Part shown: piece by piece, positions 54,547 to 64,000 of the stretch
How the letters are laid out: each line of letters opens with the position of its first letter
Numbering within the stretch: the first letter of the stretch is position 1
Assembly: GCA_000727475.1 (NCBI GenBank)
Contig: KL647294.1
Span: 1,052,369 to 1,116,368, forward strand
Source of the DNA: Sarcocystis neurona
Taxonomy: Eukaryota; Apicomplexa; Conoidasida; Eucoccidiorida; Sarcocystidae
Direction: 5' to 3'
DNA: 64,000 nt
Notes under the pieces: model-generated
The model's input: the letters and a program-made list of their open reading frames with translations, nothing else
Told to the model about the DNA's origin: nothing
Databases searched by the model: none
Position numbers and translations under genes: made by a program

Positions 54547-57500
54547 GTACGCACACTCATTGAAAAGGTCCATTTAGTCCATGACACGTATGGTTGTTGG
54601 AGTAGATGAAAAATTGAGAATCGTTATCCATGCCGTTCTTCGGTCTGCTCGTGGTAGCTCCGGCTTCTGCTCTTCGCGTAGGACTTTTGTTGCTGCCTTC
54701 CCGCTTTTCAACCACTAGAAGTATGTATTAAACGGATGCGTAGCGCGCTTTCCTCCATGCTCTTGCGTGTGTGCGTAGTATGGGGTACACGGGGTGTTAC
54801 GCACCACTCACGTGGAACTGCTGACACAGGGAGGAGGAGTATTTACATTTCGTTCAAATTTGATTTGTACGCCGCCTCACGAGCTGGAGTGGCGGTCGCG
54901 TCCACGTGGATCGTTCAAACTTGCTTCCACTTTCGCCAAAATTCCGTTGGTCTCTATGCTACCAGTCCGTGTCTTCTCCTGCAGCTGTGGAAGTTCTGTT
55001 TCTCGTCTTCCTTGTGTCTTTCTGTCCACGGTACGACAGTGCCTTCTAACACAGCGCCACTGCATATCTCGTTGTTCACGTCCGTCGATCCGCGCGTCTA
55101 GCCGTCCCTTCTTTACCTGTTTTTATATCTACTTGTCTATACGTCTGTCACACTGTCTCTCTGTCTGCCTCTCTATATGTAAATACTTGTATGGGTCCGA
55201 CGTTAGAGTGAGCGGGTTTAGGTACTCTTTTCATCCCACGCTAGATCCTGTTTGTCTTCGCTTCTTCTTCTGACGAGGACCTCCGCTGTCACAGCACGTG
55301 GCAGTTTTCTTCTCCTTCTTCCCCGCTCTTTCTTTGTTTTACTGAAGCTAGCAGCCAGTCCTGCATGTTGTTCTTCCCATCCCATCCTCGCCGGGTGGCT
55401 GCGTTTTGGTGCGTCGTAGAAGTTGTCCCACGCAACAACGTTTTTGCGCACCTCCTTATTTTCTCGATTAAAAGGGCCTTCGGGTCGTCGTTTCTTCTCT
55501 TCCTTCTCTTGTCTTTTGCAAGCTTCACTAGTCTTTCCTTTGAACTTGTGCATCCTTACGGGTCCCTTTATTTCTCCATATCCTTCTGTCCTCGTCGTTT
55601 TTCTGATGCACCTAAAAATCCACTTTTATGTACGTGCAGCGCATAGACGACTTCTTGTCAGAAGTCGGGAAGCATTATAGGTGTCGCGCTTCTTTCCGTA
55701 TTCGAAGAACTTCGCGTCTCCTCGGTTTCTCACTTAGCAGCAACTTCTGTCTGCGCGCGCACCACAGACGCGCACGCCGTCGAGCGAGTCCGCACCTCCG
55801 CGTCCTTTTTTTTTCGTTTCTTCTCGTTCTTCTCTGCCAACTTCCGCCTTCGTGCGTCTCCTCTGCAATGTAGGCGAGACACCAAGCAGCACACACCGAC
55901 ATGCTCGTCTTGCGCGGTGCATGAAGCTGCCACGAGCAATGGGGGAGCCTCTTTCGTGCTGTTGCTCTTGCAGCCTTTGCGGCTACTGTTTGTTGCCGAG
56001 TGAATGCTGCGGTGGTGACTGCTGCATTTCCTGTTGACGCAGCAGCAGAGTCGCTGCTGCCGTTGCGCTCGCTGCAGTCTCTCGCTGTTTGAGTAGAAAG
56101 CCCAGTCTCTTCATTTTTATCAAGCGTTCTAGAGGAAATGCAAGCCACCCCAGGAGGTGGATGGTGCTGTTGAGCCGGTCGTGTTGCTGGTGTTCCGGCT
56201 GGGGGTGTTGTAGTAGCTTTTCCTGCAGACGGTGATGCGGCTCCTGCTGCTGTTACTGCTGCTGTTGCCGTCGTGTGTGCTCCTGGCGTCGTTGCTGCTG
56301 CTGTTGGTGCTGGTGCTGCTGCAACTCCTCCTGCTTCTGGTGGCGTAGCTAGGGCGAAAGGGCCGACGGGACTGCAGCAGTGCCCTGTTCCCGCTGTCTG
56401 CACTTTTCTCTTCTTCATTCTCCGTGTGTGCCTTTCTTCCTCGGGGTCAATAAATCGTGCAGGTGCTCAGCAGCGCAAGAAAAAAGTAACTGAAGAAAAG
56501 AAGAGGAAGGCGAAGGACGAAACTTGTGATGACAGTGGACGTGCTACCTCTTTAGCGAGTTATCCTCCTTTCTTTTCATAGTATTTGTTTTCTCTCTCGC
56601 TGGACGGTTGCTTTCCTCTTCTTTCTCTTCTTTTGTGTATTTCTTCTGCTGCGTCTTCGCTTCTCGCTTCTTGTATGTACGTACACACAGCGACTGCCTC
56701 GTGCGCTTGACAGCATGCGGCTCTCGCGTCCTCTCATGCAATTTCTCGTTTTCTTCTTCTCTTCACGCTGTAGCTTTGCGTTTGTTTTCGCCCTCCTTTC
56801 CTGAACTCACACAGGCTCTCTGTATCTCTCAACCTGCACGTCTTCTTTCCCTTTTCTCCTTTTTTTGCCAGAGCCCCTTTCGTCTCTGTCCCTCCCCGTT
56901 CTTCTCCCCTTCTTTCTCTTCTGCACCGCCTTTCTTCTCGTCTGGACGCATCCTTTCGTTGTTCGCAGTGTCTTTTGGTTTCCCAGGCCTTCTCCTCCTC
57001 CTGTCCACAGGCCCGGCCTCTCTCCGGCCGCTCCTTGACTCGCGGCCTCCTTATCCTCTCTCCTGTTGCCTGTCGCTGTCGCTGGCTGTGGCTTCTTCTC
57101 CCCGGCGTCGTCCGCGCATGCGTCTATTTCTTTCTGTTTGTCTCTCACCACGTTTCTCTTTGCAAAAGTCAGAACAGATTCTTCCTCTTGTTCATTTTCT
57201 TCTGTTGACCACTTTTCTGCGGGTCGTGTCGCTCCGTCTTTTCTTCCTCGTCGGTTTTGTGCCTATTTCTCGCGTCCGAATCTCGCCTCTCCGCTCCGGT
57301 CTCCTCCGAGTTCTTCTTGCTTCTCCTCTCTCTCTCTCTCTGTACGACTTGGTTGCAGGTATTCAGCATCTTCCTGCGCCCAGGGGACCGCTGCGTTCTC
57401 CCGACGTGTTCGTACGGCGGGACGAACCGGTGCGCACGTCTGCAGTTTGCCAAGTATGGAATCATTTTTGACTTTGTCGACTTCCGCGACTTGGCGGCAG

Positions 57501-60500
57501 TGGAGCGGAGTCTTCGACGCGGCGACACGAAGCTGGTGTTGTCAGAAACACCAAGCAACCCCACCCTTTTCCTGGCCGACGTGGCGGCCATCAGCGAGCT
57601 GTGCAAGCAGCACCAAAATGACGTCGTCCACGTCTGCGACAGCACCTTCGCGACCCCGTGCGTCATGCGGCCGCTAACGCTGGGCGCGGACATGACGCTG
57701 GTGTCCACGACCAAATTTTACGACGGGCACAACGTCACGGTTGGCGGGGCAGTGATATGCAAAAACCCGCAGCACCACGAACAGCTTGTCTTCCACAGGA
57801 ACATGCTAGGAAGTATCATGAGCCCCCAGGTCGCCTTCTATACGCTGCTGACTGTCAAGACGCTGCCTCTGCGAATGGAACGGCAGTGCAGCAATGCGCG
57901 ACGTATTGCCCAGTTTCTTGAGCAGCACCCGAAAGTCGACCACGTCCTTTATCCCGGCCTGCCGTCCTTCCCCCAACGGCAGCTGGCCCTCAAGCAACAC
58001 GCCCCTGACATGCACGGCAGTATGATCGGCTTCGAGGTCGTCGGCGGAACCGAAGCCGGTAAAAATGCATTCGTGGACACACACACACACATATGTAGAA
58101 ATACGCTGCACATAGGTGGGGCTCGCCTACGTCTACAGAGGCGCATATAGGAATACTCTATGGTGTCTGCAGATGTCATAGCGACACCTACGTACATATA
58201 TTATATACGCTTCTGGAGAATTCGCAGAGATTATACACCCTCAGAAGCTGTACTGGCACACACGGGCATACAGATGTCTATGAGATTTTGTGAATATATG
58301 CGTATAAGTGGTAGCTACGTATAAAATATACATATATGGATGTATAAGTGTGTAGGTGGATACTCGTGTGTAGACATGTCTTACGTGTGTATATGCGTCC
58401 GTCTCGCTTCACACACGTTAGTATTGATGTCTACAACTCCATACGTATATACGCGTGCATGCGCGTACGTCGAATTAGGTCGTTGTGCGATCTACTCTGG
58501 AGATTATATATATTTTCGTGTAGCTGGGTAAGTCTCTTGAATTGCCCGTGCACACGTGTAGGTATTTTCTACACAACACTTCAAAACACGGGCAACGATA
58601 TATAAGAAACTCACCCGACGCACACTTACGGCTTCAATATGCCCCCCACGTGAATATATGCACATATAAACGTAAATAAATACGTACACGCATACACGTC
58701 TGTGTATACATGTATATATACATATATATATATATATGTGCACATGTTTAGACAAATATATGTATCCGTCTGTACTTATGTATCCCGTATTCATTTATAC
58801 TTACCGATCTCTGTATTAGGTTACCTTCCTATTTTCTAGACGAGTGGGGAAGATCAGAAACGTGGACTTAGTGCCTGTGTCTGCTGCTCTTCGCATCGCG
58901 CAAGACATCTCATATTCTCTGCACAACTCCTACATACAAATATACATCTTTCTGAGTGTTATCTATTTGATGTTAGCTATAGCCGTAGCCGTCTCTGTAT
59001 TCATCTGTGTATCACCTCTCTCTGTCACGTATATGGGCTTGCATCCATGCATATACGTACACACATCTATCTATCTATATCTACCTATCTACATATACAT
59101 ATATATATATAGCTATCTATCTACGTATATAGATATATACATATACATATGTATCTATAGCTATCTATCTATATCTATCTACCTATTTATATATATATAT
59201 ATAGCTATCAATCTACGTAGCTATCTAACTACATTTATTTATATCTGTGTATCTACCTCTTTTTTTATCTGTCTGTATCTATCCATCTATGTGTGTATCT
59301 CTCTCCACATATATATTGATACATATAGCTACCTGTCTACATCTATCCATCACTCTCTCTACGTATATATACCTATCTATTTATCTCTATCTATCGATGA
59401 TACATACAGCAGTCTGCGTGTCTCGCTCTCTTTGCATTTGCTTGGGTCCACCTCGTGTGTGTATACGTATATTCGTATATACGTGTATGTTCAGATTCGG
59501 ACACATACGACTGGTGACATATCAACATGTACCCCTACGTTGCCCTACTACTACTATCTGCTTCACGTCAGGCTCTCTCTACCTACCTATCCACGCCACG
59601 CACCTGTACCTATACATATATATATATGTATTTGTGTGTGTATATGCATTTGCACTTATGGACATAGCAGAGTGTCTTTGCAGCAGGAGCTTGGTTTTCG
59701 TTTTCCTGTTTATTTGTGGACACAGAGAAATACGGAGTTTTCCACTTTTTCTTCTGTCTGTCTCTCTCCCATGTTCTTCTCTTTATCTCGAGCGAATGCG
59801 TTTCTGCGTGTCCGCCTCAACTTGTGATGCCTCGGGCAGTCAGTTGACGGCCCCCCCCCCCCTGGACACTATGCGTGAGGCGTGTACGTATATGTTGCTA
59901 AACAGTCGCCGACGCACGTAGAAGAATCAACTTGGAGAACAGCCGTGTATATAGGGGGACCCGCAACGGACGGAGAAGACCGAAACGGACAGAGAAGGAG
60001 AACGAAGAGAGACGAAAAGGGAAAGGCAGGAGAAGAGCTGCGCGGCTTCGCCGTCCGTGCAGTGCGTCTGTTTGCCTGGTTTTCTGTTTTTATTGCTGGT
60101 GTGCGCGTTCCTGTCTCGGGGATCGACTTTCCTTCACTTTTTCTATTCCTGGTGCGGTGTCTTTCCTCCGTTTTTTGTCTCTGTGTCTACAGGCCTCTGT
60201 GTGTCTGTGTTTTCCTTTTGCGTTCCCTTTTCTCATTGCTGGTTCTTGTCGATTCTTCCTTTTCTCTGTGAGTCCGACCAACAGGCATCAAGTTGATGGA
60301 CAACGTCCCCCGCCCGTGGTCGCTCTGCGAAAATCTAGGGGCAGTGCAGTCCATCATAACTTGCCCGGCAGTCTTCACGCACGCAGCGATGACAAGAGAA
60401 GATAGACTGAAAGTAGGAATTACCGATGGCTTTGTTCGACTCTCCGTCGGAATTGAGGATGTCCAAGACCTCATCAAAAGTCTCGACTACGCTCTCAGCT

Positions 60501-60508
60501 GCGTCTAA
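54082..60508 (+). CDS. CGL: cystathionine gamma-lyase-type transsulfuration enzyme (PLP-dependent)
   Basis: Exons 54082-54546, 57359-58058 and 60285-60508 give 462 residues. The enzyme belongs to the Cys/Met metabolism PLP family; cystathionine gamma-lyase cleaves cystathionine to cysteine, 2-oxobutanoate and ammonia in the cytosol. Landmarks: Y119-S120-R121 (cofactor phosphate contact from the neighbouring subunit), S148-G149-M150, Y174 stacking on PLP, S217-E-T-P-S-N-P-T, D249 binding the pyridine nitrogen, the Schiff-base lysine K274 in STTKFYDGHN, and R440 in VRLSVGIED binding the substrate carboxylate. Family alignment is continuous across both junctions (SGMAAISA|VFSIF and TEA|GIKLMDN). 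The first 70 residues or so are an extra, polar N-terminus. ATG 54082 has A at -3 and G at +4. Cystathionine gamma-synthase or methionine gamma-lyase activity cannot be excluded by eye. Confidence 0.9.
54547..57358 (+). other. intron 1 of the transsulfuration gene
   Basis: 2,812 bases, gtacgc to cgacttggttgcag. Most of it is pyrimidine-rich on the plus strand (long TTC/CTT/TCC stretches at 55250-55560, 55780-55850 and 56560-57340), with a CTG-rich patch at 56210-56330 and CTCTCTCTCTCT close to the acceptor. Frames inside it (287 codons at 56608-57471, Phe/Leu/Ser-rich; 247 codons antisense at 55675-56418) follow from these biases. Confidence 0.85.
57359..58058 (+). CDS. CGL: transsulfuration enzyme, exon 2
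   Basis: 700 bases, residues 156-388 plus one base of codon 389. Carries most of the catalytic domain including Y174, D249 and K274, and the start of the C-terminal domain (YPGLPSFPQRQLALKQH, GSMIGFEVVGGTEA). Ends G|gtaaaa, phase 1. Unlike its neighbourhood it contains no homopolymer runs and uses G/C-rich third positions. Confidence 0.92.
58059..60284 (+). other. intron 2 of the transsulfuration gene
   Basis: 2,226 bases, gtaaaa to gaccaacag. It opens with CA/TA repeats, holds a GATA/TATC-rich block at about 59065-59400 and becomes pyrimidine-rich from about 60060 towards the acceptor. The 327-codon plus frame at 58844-59827 is a Tyr/Ile/Ser translation of the tetranucleotide repeat. Confidence 0.85.
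59065..59400. repeat. imperfect (ATCT)n / GATA microsatellite
   Basis: Runs of atctatct, ctatctac and tatatata alternate over about 335 bases inside intron 2. All three forward frames read Tyr/Leu/Ser/Ile-rich, explaining the long spurious frames here. Confidence 0.8.
60285..60508 (+). CDS. CGL: transsulfuration enzyme, exon 3 (C-terminus)
   Basis: 224 bases; GC completes codon 389 (Gly), then IKLMDNVPRPWSLCENLGAV to SCV and TAA at 60506-60508. It carries the substrate-recognition strand around T414 (position of human E339), T420-H421 and R440. The ending D-L-I-K-S-L-D-Y-A-L is typical of the family, so the C-terminus is complete. Confidence 0.92.
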
Positions 60509-61582
60509 CAACTCCTGCTGTTGCTGCTGCTGGCGTTGCGACACGTTGCTCCTGCCCCTCTTGCTGCCGTTGCAGCAGCTTCCGCTGGGGGTGGCCTCCT
60601 CGAGAGAAAAACTTACCGAAGAAGACGTACAGGAAGAGAGACAGACAGAGAAAAGGAAACGAAAGACAGAAGAGAGGGAGCGGCACGCAGAAATCTACCC
60701 GGAGAAAACGTCCGAACAGGTCTCCACAGGGTTGGTGCTGTCCGTGTGTGAATTAAAAAAGACAATACGCGTGCCGCATATTGTACACACATACGTGAGT
60801 ACACACAAATGTATGTTCGTTTACGTATATAGTTGAACTCCTATATGTACATTCGTACACATTTTTTCTCATATACATATATACATACATAGTGAAGCTA
60901 CGCGTGTTGTTGGAGTACACAGAGACGGACGCACATGCATGAAAACATACATATATATATATATATCTATATGTATATATAATTTTGTCTGGGCGTTAAT
61001 ATGTGAGGTATGAATAGAGGTATGTATACTCATACGCATATATGTATATGTATGAAGAGGTACAGGTGGGCTGACGTATGTGTCTGTGTATGACGTCCAG
61101 TGCGAGATAAAAGGTCAAAGTCTTGCGAAGGACTTTACCCAAATTTGTCACGTTTTAAAGACGCGTATACGTAGGTATAAATATAAACGTAGGTACGTAG
61201 GTAGAAAAAGTAGAGAGAGAGCGAGACAGAAAGCCAAGAATGACTCAACGGAGAGAACCCATACTTATGTGCAGTTCTAGGCGTCCACATACACACAAAG
61301 ACGGATATATACAACTTTAAAGGTGAGCCAGATGAAGCAGCTGGAGACCGAGGAGAGTTAAAGATGAGAGACGGAGAGAAGGTTATGAAAACGGTAGCAT
61401 AACGTACGAAAATGAGGTGCACGTATTTGCCACAAGTATTCGTGAAGCACTTGCGCAAAAAGTCTCCCGATGTCTCAGTCACTTGTAGAACCTCGAACAT
61501 ATTTAGAAAAGAGAACTCTCTGTTCATTTCCGAACATGTGTATCTCTGTATCTACTTATCTTTATCTGTGTACGTAAGTAGA
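60509..61582. other. 3' flank and spacer, no gene seen
   Basis: The first 150 bases are CTG/CTCC-rich and presumably the 3' untranslated region. Then TA/CA tracts near 60880 and 60955-60985, followed by mixed sequence. No polyadenylation motif can be assigned. Short frames only. Confidence 0.45.
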
Positions 61583-62060
61583 CTTGTACGTGTCTGCGTG
61601 TACGCACTGACAGCTACGGACGCGTGCGTATAACTATGTACTATACATATAAATATATACATATATATATATACACACACACACACACGAGAAAAAGTGC
61701 ATGTATATATACATGTATATATGTATACGTGTGTACGGAGACTCAGTAATATATATATATATATTTATACATTTATATAAACTTGTACGTGTATATGCAT
61801 TTGCACTGACAACTCTGAACATGCACAGATGTCTATTATATATATATATACAAACATGTACCGACGAAGATTCAAAGATACATGTATGTATATACATATA
61901 TATGTCTATATATGTATGTACGAAGACAGCGATTTACATATAAATAAGTATATATATATATGTACTTGTATACACATTTGCACTGATAGCTGTGAACATG
62001 TACAGGTGTGTATGTTATATATATATATATATGCACCTGTGTACGGAGATTGAAATAGAT
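61583..62060. repeat. degenerate tandem repeat, three units of about 180-200 bp
   Basis: A block starting cttgtacgtgt recurs at 61583, 61783 and, as cttgtatacac, at 61965. In each it is followed by gcactgacagct-like sequence, then (in the last two) tgaacatgcacagatgt, a TA run and a gtacggaga/gtaccgacgaagatt block. The last block also occurs separately near 61731, 61857, 61917 and 62041. Spacings of 200 and 182 show TA-run length variation. Confidence 0.7.
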
Positions 62061-63001
62061 AGATAGACATCCTACTGTAAGTGCACGCTTGTGCACATCG
62101 ATGTGTGAACACGCGTGAGCACAGGAAGGGTTACACAGCAACATATATGTGTATATATGTATGTGGAGAGCTGGAGAGAGAAGAGAGACAGAATGAGAGG
62201 AAGAGAGAGAAGCGAGTGAGTTCATAGAGTGTGTATGCCCAGCAGCTACTTCCACGTCATGGATCCGTTAAGGCGTGCGCCCGCGTGTCTATAACGTAAG
62301 AAGCTCTACCGAAATACGGAGGAAGGACTGGGCCGACCGAAAGGTCCACAAGTGTGTATCTTTCCATTTGCTGCTCTGCCCGCGCGTACGAAATCTGTTT
62401 GCACAAGGAAGGCGAAAGCGTTGAAAATGTTCTAAAAAACACGAATGAGTTCCTGTGTGTACACCTCTGCAAGCTGAGCAATTGTCCACCTCCCGTTCTT
62501 CTATCTGTCCAAGACCACTTCCAGACCTATATGTGCAGGAGAGGGCTTCGACAAATCCCACGACCGAAACACAGGAATTCAAGGAATGGGACACTGGCAG
62601 TTTTCGGGAGACTTTCATGAAACAATGTTTCACCTTCTTTGCACTGGGAACCAGAGACGTCAGTTCCTAACTGACACCAGTTCACCGTGGACGCTGTACC
62701 TGACTCTAAATCATTGATAACAGACGTAGACACAGAGTCTCAAATAACAGTACTTCGTAGTGTCTTACGTACAGATGTCTTCAGCTGCAAACCCTCGCGA
62801 GACGGTGCACGCGCACACGTACACGTCATGCATACACGTTCAACGGGGTTTTCACGCATCGATGCAAATCGACACATGAGTTCCAGGATCTCCAAAAGGA
62901 AAATTTCCGCACGTGCACATACATATATTTACGTATACGTAAATTTGCAACTACAGATATAAATACGTATACTTGAAGCCACAAATACGTGTATATATAT
63001 A

Positions 63002-63032
<31 letters not shown>

Positions 63033-64000
63033 ATATATGTAAATATCCACACGTGTACACCTGCAGAGCCTCGCAGAAGTGCACACCATTACACCGGCTG
63101 CTATACACGTCGCAGTCTTTAAAGTCACGTGCCTTGGAAGTGTTGCTACATTAAACGTCTGCAGGACTACGGTGTCGTCTCTGCCGCCGAAACAGGCGGC
63201 ACACGTTTGGCACCCCAGTCATTTCTCCTGCAGAAGCACTACCGGTCCAGCAGCAACAGCAGCCCACTGCTCCCTCCCACACGCTCCACTGGTATACGTA
63301 CAGCGCAAGAGGGGTAGCCTGGACGCAGACGTCTGCGCTACTGCATTGGTATCCACACGGTCAACAGATCCGCCCGTCACAGGCTCACAGGATCATGGCG
63401 GGGGGGCTATACACATACAAACATGCATACATATGTATCACGTGCACATAAGTACGTACACACGCACGTGCGTACGGGTTCCTACAAACGTAAATTCGGA
63501 TGCGGTTGTAGTTGTCTGCACGTCTCTGTGCAGCATCTGCCGCTAGTGGCACTGCGATGTTAGTGCTCCTGCTGGTGCTGCAGCAGCTGCAAAGGCAACC
63601 GTGAGGCGTTCCCTCGTGCCGCATGCACTTCAAAATTTTAAACCTGTATTGACCCCTTTCCACGGGCTTTCCATATGCAACTGCGTAGACGTTCCTCTCT
63701 CTCGGCTCGCTAGACGCGTACCCGCATGTATGAAACTACGCCCATTCGTGTATACAAGAACATAGAATAGTAGATAAGCATTCAAATGAGAAAAATGACA
63801 GCACTAGCTGCACGTCCAGTCATTCGACATGCGTAGGGACGAAAAATGAACCTCGTAAATTGAAAGCAAGTGTCAGAAACGACACGAACACAAATGCTCA
63901 AAAGCAATAAAGAGCGGGGCTGGGCGACGCTGCTGCGCGCGCAAGACGTACACGCTCATGCAACACTGGAAACTACATGCACTGTTATAAAACACGCGGT
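62061..64000. other. spacer, no gene seen
   Basis: Mixed sequence with one TA/GTATA block at about 62985-63045 and a short CAG patch near 63250. Overlapping frames at 63079-63546 (155 codons, plus) and 62289-62633 (minus) have no motif or splice support. Nothing recognisable at the window's end. Confidence 0.45.

Noticed and set aside
58844..59921. 327- and 224-codon Tyr/Ile/Leu-rich frames resembling membrane proteins
   Set aside because: They translate the ATCT tetranucleotide repeat within intron 2 of the transsulfuration gene.

Overview
The window looks like nuclear DNA of a chicken-type Eimeria (coccidian, Apicomplexa). The reasons are dense CAG/CTG trinucleotide runs that encode poly-Gln, poly-Ala and poly-Ser inside exons, GT-AG introns of tens to thousands of bases, abundant TA, GATA and CT microsatellites, and a division into repeat-poor and repeat-rich segments as described for Eimeria chromosomes. 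There is no bacterial-style operon, rRNA, CRISPR array or recognisable transposon. The species cannot be fixed by eye. A caution applies throughout: CAG and CTG tracts have no stop codon in any of six frames, so long open frames alone prove nothing here. I relied on splice-site phase, sequence complexity outside the repeats, and family motifs.

Layout. 1-9.8 kb is repeat-poor with no convincing gene. 10.36-15.18 kb (+) is the 5' part of a gene whose second exon ends in the first half of an alveolate-type CCCH zinc finger (S-x-G-x3-H-x2-G-x-C-K-P-C), cut exactly by a gtaagg donor; the rest of the finger was not found. An assembly gap (17821-18174) and a 15-bp minisatellite follow. 19.3-32.4 kb (+) is best read as one giant five-exon gene for a low-complexity Gln/Ala/Ser-rich protein of about 3,580 residues with phase-compatible introns. 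32.4-37.7 kb is mostly TA-rich spacer. 37.7-40.0 kb (-) holds several exons of an unrecognised gene with a 36-bp coding tandem repeat. 40.0-42.3 kb is GATA and CT repeats around a second gap (41450-42068). 42.8-44.2 kb has weak coding candidates, then a 28-bp minisatellite. 46.2-46.5 kb (+) is a small one-helix membrane protein gene behind a 1.5-kb pyrimidine-rich stretch. 46.6-50 kb is degenerate satellite DNA with one possible minus-strand Ala/Gln-rich frame, and 50-54 kb is empty spacer.

The one gene that can be named with confidence lies at 54.08-60.51 kb (+): a PLP-dependent transsulfuration enzyme, most likely cystathionine gamma-lyase, in three exons giving 462 residues, with introns of 2.8 and 2.2 kb. 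Its catalytic lysine is K274. Two positions that are Glu in the human enzyme read Ser118 and Thr414 here, which bears on its reaction specificity.

The genes show no functional linkage. Transcription is mostly on the plus strand, with one minus-strand gene (and perhaps others) between 37 and 49 kb. The remaining 60.5-64 kb is spacer with a three-copy, roughly 180-200-bp degenerate repeat.
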